Assembly (NCBI GenBank): GCA_937925645.1
Contig: CALAMB010000381.1
Span: 1 to 6,420 of the forward strand
Length of the DNA stretch: 6,420 bases
From: an uncultured Acidobacteriota bacterium
Lineage (GTDB): Bacteria > Acidobacteriota > JAAYUB01
Reading direction: 5' to 3'
Positions 1 to 4,804 of this stretch are shown here, one piece after another. Below the pieces are notes generated by a model. That model did no database searches. It was given only the letters and a program-made list of their open reading frames with translations, and was not told the origin of the DNA. A program made the position numbers and the translations under genes. Numbering within the stretch: the first letter of the stretch is position 1; each line of letters begins with the position of its first letter.

Positions 1-138
1 CCGATCTTCCAGGGGCTGGCCATCGCGCTGATGGCCGGCGAGGTGGCCTCGCTGGCCCTGTCGCGCATGACCGTCCCCATCGTCTATTTCATCGTGCACC
101 GCCGGTGGCACAAGCACCCGGCGGCGCCGTCGGCCTGA
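1..138 (+). CDS. RND efflux transporter permease, C-terminal fragment (5' end outside window)
   Basis: This is the last 45 codons of a gene that begins upstream; frame 1 is open from base 1 to TGA 136-138. The peptide starts [18 protein letters not shown] and continues through [12 protein letters not shown] before a basic tail (HRRWHKH). That pattern matches the final transmembrane helix of RND-superfamily (AcrB/CusA/HAE) inner-membrane permeases, where PxFQGLAxxLxxG...L..xVVPxxY is typical. Such permeases use the proton gradient to export drugs, metals or lipophilic compounds through a tripartite complex. The fragment is too short to assign a substrate subfamily. The universal stress gene starts 14 nt after the stop, so the two are probably co-transcribed. 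Confidence 0.8.
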   Translation, partial: PIFQGLAIALMAGEVASLALSRMTVPIVYFIVHRRWHKHPAAPSA

Positions 139-140
139 TT

Positions 141-146
141 GAGGAG
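141..146 (+). promoter_or_regulatory. Ribosome binding site deciding the USP start
   Basis: GAGGAG lies six bases before ATG 153. The frame is open further upstream to a GTG at 105, but that start would lie inside the RND gene, has no purine-rich box, and would add 16 residues absent from the USP fold. Confidence 0.8.
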
Positions 147-152
147 AAAGCC

Positions 153-1019
153 ATGAGCGCAGATAACGCCCGACCGATCCTGTGCCCCACGGATTTAAGC
201 GCCGAAGCCGCCTACGCCCTCCGCTGGGGCGGCGAGCTGGCGCTTCGGCTGAATCGTCCGCTGGTGGCGCTGTACGCCGACCGGTTCCTGCCGCCGCCGC
301 ATTTCACCGCCCGGCAGATCGAGACTCTCGTTGAGGAACTCGACAAGTCCCGCGCCGCCGCCCGCCAGGCGCTGGCCGATCAGGTGGGACGAATGGTCGT
401 CCCGGCCGTCGCCACCGAGGCGGTCGTGGCCCAGGACATGGCCGTCCCCGCCATCATCCGACTGGCCGCCGAGCGGGCCGCCGGCATGATCGTGATGGGT
501 TCGCACGGCCATAGCGCCCTCGACCGGATCATGCTGGGCTCGGTGACCGAGCGGGTGCTGCGGCTGGCGGACCGTCCGGTGCTCGCCGTCAAACTCCGAC
601 CCGAGGCGGATCCTGCCGCCTTCCCGGAGATCCGCACCATCCTGTGCCCCGTGGACCTGAGCGAGGACTCCCGGCCGGCGCTGGCGCAGGCCGCCGAACT
701 GGCCGCGGCCTTCGGAGCCGAACTCCAGGTGCTCCACGTGGCGGAATCGGCGTCGGGAACGTCCGCGGAGCTCGCCGCGCGGGAGTCGCTGTGCGCCTGG
801 GTGCCGGACACCGCCCGCGCCAGCTGCCGCCTTCACGAGATGATCCGCCCGGGCAAACCCGCCGAGGAGATCCTCCAGGCGGCGCGAGACTCGGGCGCGG
901 AGCTTATCGTGCTGTCGACGCGCCACAAGCTGTTCCAGGACGTGACCGTGCTCGGCGCCACCGTCGCCAGGATCACCCGGCACGCGCCGTGCGCCGTTTT
1001 GACCGTTCCGGTCGTCTGA
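153..1019 (+). CDS. Tandem-domain universal stress protein (UspA family)
   Basis: A 288-residue cytoplasmic protein made of two consecutive Usp domains. Domain 1 (about residues 6-148) opens with RPILCPTDLS and carries MGSHGHSALDRIMLGS at 115-130. This fits the ATP-binding signature G-2x-G-9x-G-S exactly (G116, G119, G129, S130). Domain 2 (about 160-288) opens with RTILCPVDLS, but its equivalent segment is STRHKLFQDVTVLGAT, where the first two glycines are Ser and His. Domain 1 is therefore likely to bind ATP and domain 2 is probably degenerate or structural. Tandem Usps are common and usually linked to respiratory, oxidative or metal stress, but their molecular output is rarely known. The gene sits 14 nt after the RND permease and 71 nt before a YgaP-like membrane protein, which suggests a stress or efflux operon. 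The family call is firm; the physiological role is not. Confidence 0.92.
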   Translation: MSADNARPILCPTDLSAEAAYALRWGGELALRLNRPLVALYADRFLPPPHFTARQIETLVEELDKSRAAARQALADQVGRMVVPAVATEAVVAQDMAVPAIIRLAAERAAGMIVMGSHGHSALDRIMLGSVTERVLRLADRPVLAVKLRPEADPAAFPEIRTILCPVDLSEDSRPALAQAAELAAAFGAELQVLHVAESASGTSAELAARESLCAWVPDTARASCRLHEMIRPGKPAEEILQAARDSGAELIVLSTRHKLFQDVTVLGATVARITRHAPCAVLTVPVV

Positions 1020-1047
1020 GACGATCGGCGGTTCACGACATCTAATT

Positions 1048-1076
1048 GAACTGACCGAATCGTTGGGATCGGGTTC
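1048..1076 (+). other. Bulged hairpin directly upstream of the DUF2892 ribosome binding site
   Basis: GAAC (1048-1051) pairs with GTTC (1073-1076), and CCGA (1055-1058) pairs with TCGG (1069-1072). There is a 3-nt bulge on the 5' side and a 10-nt loop. The hairpin ends one base before the AAAGGAG box at 1077-1083. It could stabilise the mRNA or tune translation, or it may be chance; eight base pairs is modest. Confidence 0.25.
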
Positions 1077-1090
1077 AAAGGAGACATACC

Positions 1091-1297
1091 ATGACCGTTG
1101 ATCGTTTGCTTCGTCTGATCGCCGGGTTCTTTATCCTGCTCACCGTGGCCCTGGGCATCTGGGTCCATCCGAACTGGTTCTACTTCACCGCGTTCGTCGG
1201 CCTGAACCTCCTCCAGTCGGCCTTCACGAACTGGTGTCCCATGATGACCATCCTGCGCAAACTGGGCGTACCCGACACCGCCCCCTGCAAGCAGTAG
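1091..1297 (+). CDS. YgaP-type DUF2892 small inner-membrane protein
   Basis: A 68-residue protein with two predicted membrane helices, about residues 5-24 (rich in L, I, F, V) and 28-48. A conserved-looking NWCPMM segment at 48-52 follows, then a short tail ending LRKLGVPDTAPCKQ. This matches the transmembrane domain of E. coli YgaP (DUF2892), which in YgaP is fused to a rhodanese sulfurtransferase. Here the domain stands alone, as is common. The tail begins basic at the membrane edge, and cysteines lie at 49 and 66. An AAAGGAG box at 1077-1083, seven bases before the ATG, supports this start. Stand-alone members often sit near sulfur-transfer, thiol or metal-stress genes, but their activity is unknown. 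The next small gene starts 12 nt after this stop. Confidence 0.82.
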   Translation: MTVDRLLRLIAGFFILLTVALGIWVHPNWFYFTAFVGLNLLQSAFTNWCPMMTILRKLGVPDTAPCKQ

Positions 1298-1309
1298 GCC
1301 GGCGCAACC

Positions 1310-1465
1310 ATGTCCGAATCATTGCTGATGCTGGCGTTCATCGGGCTCTGGATTCTGCTCCAGGCGGTCATTCTGCCGCGCCTCGGCGTCAAGACCTGAA
1401 TGTCCGACGCCTGCGATCTCGGGTCCCGGGATCGAAAGAAGCCGACGCCATCGGACACGAAGTGA
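1310..1465 (+). CDS. Candidate small membrane selenoprotein (TGA at 1397-1399 read as Sec)
   Basis: From ATG 1310 the frame encodes 29 residues, MSESLLMLAF through ILPRLGVKT, with one hydrophobic span at about 5-22. It then meets TGA at 1397-1399. After that TGA the same frame remains open for 21 codons (starting MSDACDLGS, rich in K, D, P and S) to TGA 1463-1465. Read through, the product has 51 residues with Sec30 and Cys35 in a U-x4-C arrangement just past the membrane span. Three points support recoding. A hairpin with a GGUC loop sits at SECIS distance. The extended stop coincides with the start of the fmdB ribosome binding site. Terminating at 1399 would leave an unexplained 73-nt gap in an otherwise tight operon. 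No clear Shine-Dalgarno precedes ATG 1310, so translation may be coupled to the DUF2892 gene 12 nt upstream. If the TGA is an ordinary stop, the gene is a 29-residue peptide (1310-1399). A redox or metal/metalloid-binding role is inferred from the motif and neighbours only. Confidence 0.6.
1414..1434 (+). promoter_or_regulatory. Putative bacterial SECIS hairpin
   Basis: CGATCTCG (1414-1421) pairs with CGGGATCG (1427-1434) through eight base pairs, including one U-G wobble (1419/1429). The apical loop is GGUCC (1422-1426), or GUC if G1422 pairs with C1426. The loop begins 22 nt after the in-frame TGA. Bacterial SECIS elements are hairpins immediately 3' of the Sec codon, with the apical loop about 16-37 nt away and a G in the first two loop positions. 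The E. coli fdhF loop also contains GGUC, the SelB contact. No bulged U like the one in fdhF is evident. There is no U-run after the stem, which argues against an intrinsic terminator. Confidence 0.6.
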
Positions 1466-1472
1466 GGTGATC

Positions 1473-1661
1473 ATGCCGCTGTACGAATACTACTGCCGGG
1501 CGTGCCGGAAAAAGTTCGAAGCGCTGCGGCGGGTATCCGACGACGACGCCGCCGTGCGCTGCCCCCATTGCGGGTCCGACCAGGTGGAACGGGAGTACTC
1601 GACGTTCGCCAGCACCGGCGCGTCGGGCCACGCCGGGTGCCGCCCCGGCCCCATCGGTTGA
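1473..1661 (+). CDS. FmdB-type zinc-ribbon protein
   Basis: A 62-residue protein starting MPLYEYYCRACRKKFEALRR, the hallmark N-terminus of the FmdB/CxxC_CXXC_SSSS regulatory-protein family. It has two zinc-knuckle pairs, C8-x2-C11 and C30-x2-C33 (CPHC), expected to hold one zinc ion. A glycine/serine-rich tail contains a further Cys56. The frame is open back to GTG 1467, but ATG 1473 gives the family-standard MPLYEY start and follows a GAGGTG box at 1464-1469. That box begins inside the stop of the upstream small gene, so translation of the two is probably coupled. FmdB was named from a methylotroph as a putative regulator of formamidase genes. Most homologues have no proven function and may bind metal, nucleic acid or protein. 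The length is at the short end of the family. Confidence 0.88.
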   Translation: MPLYEYYCRACRKKFEALRRVSDDDAAVRCPHCGSDQVEREYSTFASTGASGHAGCRPGPIG

Positions 1662-1750
1662 GCGTAGCGCCCCGGACGGCGTGTCCGTCCGCCGCCTGAT
1701 CGGCTCGCCGGCGCCGCCCTGCCGGAGTTCCGTTTTTCCAATTCGCCGCG

Positions 1751-1780
1751 CGCGCCCTCCGGAGCCGTCCGGAGGGCGCG
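1751..1780 (+). terminator. Perfect 13-bp GC hairpin between fmdB and plsC (likely terminator without a U-tract)
   Basis: CGCGCCCTCCGGA (1751-1763) and TCCGGAGGGCGCG (1768-1780) are exact inverse complements separated by the tetraloop GCCG. The hairpin lies 90 nt after the fmdB stop and just before a promoter-like sequence, so it probably ends the upstream operon. Only TTGGCGCTTG follows on the + strand, with no proper U-run. It may therefore be a Rho-assisted or U-less terminator, or an mRNA-stabilising structure. Confidence 0.5.
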
Positions 1781-1787
1781 TTGGCGC

Positions 1788-1816
1788 TTGCATGCGCCCC
1801 CGCCCTGGGATAGACT
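1788..1816 (+). promoter_or_regulatory. Possible sigma70-type promoter for plsC-cca
   Basis: TTGCAT (1788-1793) and TAGACT (1811-1816) are separated by 17 bases, the optimal spacing. The -10 matches consensus at four of six positions and the -35 at three. It lies just after the hairpin and about 30 bases before the plsC start. The matches are weak, so this rests mainly on position and spacing. Confidence 0.4.
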
Positions 1817-1834
1817 GGGGCGACTTGGGGCGGC

Positions 1835-1840
1835 AGGAGG
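1835..1840 (+). promoter_or_regulatory. Ribosome binding site deciding the plsC start
   Basis: A full AGGAGG lies eight bases before GTG 1849, ideal spacing. It is 20 bases from the in-frame ATG 1861, which is too far, although a weaker GGAG sits close to that ATG. The GTG start is preferred. Confidence 0.65.
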
Positions 1841-1848
1841 CCTATCCC

Positions 1849-2589
1849 GTGGCGGAGCGGATGTCATACCGCTGGATCTGGATCGATCCCATCATCATCA
1901 CGTTCACCGGGCTCATGTCGTGCCTGTCGGTGGTCATGTCGCTGTTCGACGGCACCGGCGTCAAGCAGCATTGGTGCGCCCGAACCTGGGCCCGTTTCAT
2001 CCTCTGGATCAGCAAGGCCCGCGTCACCACCGACGGACTGGAGCACATCCCCGCCGGCCGCCCCTGCGTCTTCGCCTCCAATCACCAGAGTTTCTTCGAC
2101 ATCTGGACGCTGCTGGCGCACATCCCGGTCCAGTTCCGCTTCGCCGCCAAGGATTCGCTGTTCCGGGTGCCGTTCCTCGGCTGGCACCTCCGCCGGTCCG
2201 GCAACATCCCGGTCCACCGCGGCGAGCCCCGCAAGGCGCTGCGCAGCATCCGCGACGGCGCCCGCAAGATCGCCGGCGGCGTCAGCGTGCTCGTGTTCCC
2301 CGAGGGGCAGCGCAACCCCGAGGGCGTGATCCTGCCTTTCAAGAAGGGGGTGCTGCTCATCGCCATCTACGCCCAGGCGCCCGTCGTGCCCATCGCCATC
2401 GCGGGCAGCCGGTTCCTGCTTCCCAAGACGTCGATGCGCATCCAGCCGGGCGACATCCACATGATCGTGTTGCCGCCCATCGAGACGGCGGGCCTCACCG
2501 CCCGCGACGCCGAGGACCTGGCCGAGCGCGTCCGCAACGCCATGCTCTCGGTCTACACCCAGCCCGGACCGGATGACCATGGCGTGTGA
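1849..2589 (+). CDS. plsC: 1-acyl-sn-glycerol-3-phosphate acyltransferase (lysophosphatidic acid acyltransferase)
   Basis: The enzyme acylates the sn-2 position of lysophosphatidic acid to make phosphatidic acid, the central phospholipid precursor, at the inner face of the cytoplasmic membrane. With the GTG start it has 246 residues, normal for PlsC. A hydrophobic N-terminal segment (about 11-33) is the likely membrane anchor. Family motifs appear in order: NHQSFFD at 78-84 (the NH-x4-D catalytic motif, H79/D84), GNIPVHRG at 118-125, FPEGQRN at 150-156, and VPIAIAG at 180-186. The third motif usually reads FPEGTR; here Thr is Gln at 154. Starting at ATG 1861 instead would only remove four residues. 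The frame is open upstream to 1681, but that region is non-coding (hairpin and promoter). The 3' end overlaps the nucleotidyltransferase gene by 17 nt, so the two form a small operon. The acyl donor (acyl-CoA or acyl-ACP) and substrate specificity cannot be read from the sequence. Confidence 0.9.
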   Translation: MAERMSYRWIWIDPIIITFTGLMSCLSVVMSLFDGTGVKQHWCARTWARFILWISKARVTTDGLEHIPAGRPCVFASNHQSFFDIWTLLAHIPVQFRFAAKDSLFRVPFLGWHLRRSGNIPVHRGEPRKALRSIRDGARKIAGGVSVLVFPEGQRNPEGVILPFKKGVLLIAIYAQAPVVPIAIAGSRFLLPKTSMRIQPGDIHMIVLPPIETAGLTARDAEDLAERVRNAMLSVYTQPGPDDHGV

Positions 2590-3940
2590 ATCCATCCGCC
2601 TTTATGAACCGACCGGGGCCGACCCGGTCCTCTTCGGGGCCGCCGCCGGCATCGCGAATGCGCTGCACGCGGCGGGTTTCACGGCCTACTTCGCGGGCGG
2701 CTGCATCCGCGACCTGCTCCTCGGCCGCCCCGTCCAGGACATCGACATCGCCACCGACGCCGTGCCGGCGGAGATCCAGCGCCTGTTCCCCGACCACCGC
2801 GCCGTGGGCGCCCAGTTCGGCGTCATCCTGGTGAAGGCGGAGAACATCCCGTTCGAGGTCGCCACGTTCCGCTCCGACCTGGCTTACCGTGACGGCCGCC
2901 ATCCTGAGGGAATCCGCTTCAGCAGCCCGCAGGAGGACGCCCAACGCCGCGACTTCACCGTCAACGGTCTGTTCTACGATCCCCGCCGTCGGGTCATCCT
3001 CGACTACGTCGGCGGCGAGTCCGACCTGAAGGCGCGGATTATCCGGACCATCGGAGCGCCGGACGACCGATTCAGCGAGGACCACCTCCGGCTCATGCGA
3101 GCCGTCCGGTTCGCGGCCGCCCTGGATTTCTCCATCGATGACGAGACGTGGGAAGCCCTGAACCGGCTGGCGCCCATGATCCGCCGGATCGCGCCCGAAC
3201 GCATCCGGGAGGAACTGCTCAAATGCCTCACCCGGCAGGGCGCCGACACCGCCCTCGACCTGTTGGAACGCTCCGGGCTGCTGGCGGCCATCCTGCCCGA
3301 GGTGAGCGCCATGGTGGGCATCCCGCAACCGGAGGCGTACCATCCCGAAGGCGACGTGTTCACCCACGTGCGGGCGATGTACGCCGCCGCTGCCTACCCC
3401 CTGCCGGACGCCCTGGCCATGGGGATCCTGCTGCACGACATCGCCAAGCCGCCCACCTTCCGCATCCGGGACCGGATCCGGTTCAACGGCCACGTCGAAC
3501 AGGGCGTGGCCCTGAGCCGGCGGATCATGGAGCGGCTGCGCTTCTCGCGGGAGGAGACCGGGCGGGTGGGCGAACTGGTGGCGGCGCACCTGCAGTTCAT
3601 GCACGTGCGGGACATGCGCCCCAGCCGCCTGAAGCGGTTCCTGCGGATGGACAACTTCGACCTTCACCTGGAACTGCACCGCCTCGACTGCCTCGGCTCC
3701 CACCGACTGCTGGACCACCATGCCTTCTGCCGCGAGCAGCTCGCCGCCCTGGGGACGGAGGCCATCCGCCCGCCGCCGCTCGTCACCGGCCGCGACCTCA
3801 TCGAACTGGGGCTCCGGCCGGGACCCCGCTTCAAGGCCATTCTCCACGAGATCGAAACCCTCCAGCTCGAGGACCGGCTCACGACCCGCGCCGAGGCGCT
3901 GGATTTCGTACGCCGGCGGCACCTCACGCCCCGCGCCTGA
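2573..3940 (+). CDS. cca: Class II CCA tRNA nucleotidyltransferase / poly(A) polymerase family protein with HD domain
   Basis: A 455-residue protein. The nucleotidyltransferase head has GGCIRD at 42-47 and the metal-binding pair D56/D58 in VQDIDIATD. It also has RRDFTVNGLFYD at 125-136, the family motif RRDFTxNx. The RNA-binding region follows with EDHLRLMRAVRFAA (170-183) and ERIREELLK (209-217). An HD phosphohydrolase domain contains H265 and the HD pair H288-D289 in LLHDIAKP, with H307 and H339 as further candidate ligands. The C-terminus (about 403-448, VTGRDLIELGLRPGP) is typical of HD-type bacterial enzymes. The family adds CCA to tRNA 3' ends, but close relatives add only CC, only A, or poly(A) tails (PcnB). 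Sequence alone does not settle which; CCA addition is the usual call. The start is ATG 2573 or ATG 2579. Neither has a clear Shine-Dalgarno, and overlap with plsC suggests coupled translation. Confidence 0.87.
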   Translation: MTMACESIRLYEPTGADPVLFGAAAGIANALHAAGFTAYFAGGCIRDLLLGRPVQDIDIATDAVPAEIQRLFPDHRAVGAQFGVILVKAENIPFEVATFRSDLAYRDGRHPEGIRFSSPQEDAQRRDFTVNGLFYDPRRRVILDYVGGESDLKARIIRTIGAPDDRFSEDHLRLMRAVRFAAALDFSIDDETWEALNRLAPMIRRIAPERIREELLKCLTRQGADTALDLLERSGLLAAILPEVSAMVGIPQPEAYHPEGDVFTHVRAMYAAAAYPLPDALAMGILLHDIAKPPTFRIRDRIRFNGHVEQGVALSRRIMERLRFSREETGRVGELVAAHLQFMHVRDMRPSRLKRFLRMDNFDLHLELHRLDCLGSHRLLDHHAFCREQLAALGTEAIRPPPLVTGRDLIELGLRPGPRFKAILHEIETLQLEDRLTTRAEALDFVRRRHLTPRA

Positions 3941-3961
3941 CTGTCCGCGGCGCGAATCCTG

Positions 3962-3989
3962 TTGTGCACCGGCCGGATTATGCTATAGT
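3962..3989 (+). promoter_or_regulatory. Sigma70-type extended -10 promoter for the cAMP operon
   Basis: TTGTGC (3962-3967) is followed after 16 bases by TATAGT (3984-3989), preceded by the TGC of an extended -10 (3981-3983). The TATGCTATAGT stretch stands out as AT-rich in a GC-rich background. Transcription would begin near 3996, about 45 bases before ATG 4040. No terminator for the preceding gene was seen in the 99-nt gap (3941-4039). Confidence 0.65.
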
Positions 3990-4039
3990 GGGGCCGCGGC
4001 ATCCGGTTACAGCCATAGGCGACCGCCAGGAACTGAGCC

Positions 4040-4804
4040 ATGGACATCCAGATCCTCGGGACCTATCCGGGCGAGCTTTCGCAGCGCTTCATCCTCACTA
4101 CGTACATCGTCAACGGCGAGCTCGCCGTCGACGCCGGCGCCATCGGGCTGGGCCTGACCGTGGCGGAGCAGAAGCGCATTCAGAACATTCTCATCACCCA
4201 CACTCACATCGATCACCTGGCCACCCTGCCCATCTTCATCGACAACCGCTGGTCCGACGCCACCCCGCCGCCCACCATCCACGCCACGGCGCACAACCTG
4301 GCCATGGTCCGGAAACACCTGTTCAACAACGTCCTGTGGCCCGAGCTGCAAAGCATCTCCGACCATTTCTTCACGCTGCGCGACGTGGAACCTTACCAGA
4401 CGGTGGACCTGGAGCATTTCACCTTCCACCTGTTTCCCGTCAACCACCCCGTCCCCACCTACGGCATCCTGCTGGAGGAGAAGGCGACCCGCAGCCAGGT
4501 GCTGTTCACCTCCGACACCACCATCTGCGACGCGATCTGGATGGAGGCCAATCGCAGCCCCCACCTGAAGGCCATTTTCAGCGAGATCTCGTTCCCCGAC
4601 GCCTACCTGGACCTGGCTCAGTCGTCAGGACATCTCACCCCGAAGCTCCTCGAACAGGAGCTCCGGAAACTCAGGAAGAACGTCCCGATCTACCTGACCC
4701 ACTACAAGAACCAGCACGTGGAACAGATCAAGCAGGAGATCGCCCGGCTGGGCGGTTTCCGCATGCACATCGCCCGCGCAGGGGAGAAGATCCACATTGA
4801 GTGA
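4040..4804 (+). CDS. Metallo-beta-lactamase-fold hydrolase, probable class II-like 3',5'-cyclic-nucleotide phosphodiesterase
   Basis: A 254-residue cytoplasmic protein without a signal peptide. The metal-binding motif THTHIDHLATLP at 53-64 supplies H54, H56, D58 and H59. Further likely ligands are H136 (NHPVPTYG), D159 (FTSDTT) and H221 (LTHYKN), which gives a full dinuclear zinc site. The compact H-x-H-I-D-H-L start and the SDT and THYKN motifs resemble class II cyclic-nucleotide phosphodiesterases (yeast PDE1, bacterial CpdP), which hydrolyse cAMP to 5'-AMP. The residue after H-L-A is Thr where the class II signature has Gly or Ser, so the match is not exact. The strongest functional hint is genomic: the next gene, overlapping by 8 nt, is an adenylate cyclase. 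An AGGA at 4028-4031, eight bases before the ATG, supports the start. A different MBL activity, such as nuclease or another phosphodiesterase, cannot be excluded. Confidence 0.75.
   Translation: MDIQILGTYPGELSQRFILTTYIVNGELAVDAGAIGLGLTVAEQKRIQNILITHTHIDHLATLPIFIDNRWSDATPPPTIHATAHNLAMVRKHLFNNVLWPELQSISDHFFTLRDVEPYQTVDLEHFTFHLFPVNHPVPTYGILLEEKATRSQVLFTSDTTICDAIWMEANRSPHLKAIFSEISFPDAYLDLAQSSGHLTPKLLEQELRKLRKNVPIYLTHYKNQHVEQIKQEIARLGGFRMHIARAGEKIHIE
4781..4786 (+). promoter_or_regulatory. Ribosome binding site for the TTG-started cyclase
   Basis: GGGGAG lies ten bases before TTG 4797, inside the end of the phosphodiesterase gene. The nearby GTG at 4801 is in another frame, and no ATG in the cyclase frame occurs before the FHA domain. 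Confidence 0.6.

Noticed and set aside
105..152. USP start at GTG 105
   Set aside because: It overlaps the RND gene, lacks a ribosome binding site, and adds residues outside the Usp fold; ATG 153 has GAGGAG at good spacing.
1041..1046. TCTAAT as a -10 box for the DUF2892 gene
   Set aside because: No acceptable -35 lies 15-19 bases upstream, and the gene is likely read from an upstream promoter.
1400..1465. Separate 21-residue peptide starting at the ATG overlapping the first TGA
   Set aside because: No ribosome binding site precedes it and it has no initiation context; Sec readthrough better explains the continuous frame and the hairpin.
1234..1470. Open frame spanning the DUF2892 end and the mini gene
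   Set aside because: Arg/His/Pro-rich out-of-frame shadow with no recognisable fold or ribosome binding site; the alternative frame explains the region better.
1659..1661. fmdB stop TGA as a second Sec codon
   Set aside because: The frame hits TAG after one more codon, so no meaningful extension exists.
1681..1848. Upstream extension of the plsC frame to GTG 1681
   Set aside because: It would run through the perfect hairpin and the promoter-like boxes, encodes low-complexity Arg/Pro sequence, and ignores the AGGAGG before GTG 1849.
2495..3922. Long open frame on the minus strand opposite the nucleotidyltransferase
   Set aside because: Antisense shadow typical of GC-rich DNA; the + strand frame carries clear catalytic motifs.
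3148..4800. Long + strand open frame crossing the nucleotidyltransferase and phosphodiesterase genes
   Set aside because: It reads as Arg/Pro/His-rich sequence and bridges two well-supported genes in another frame.
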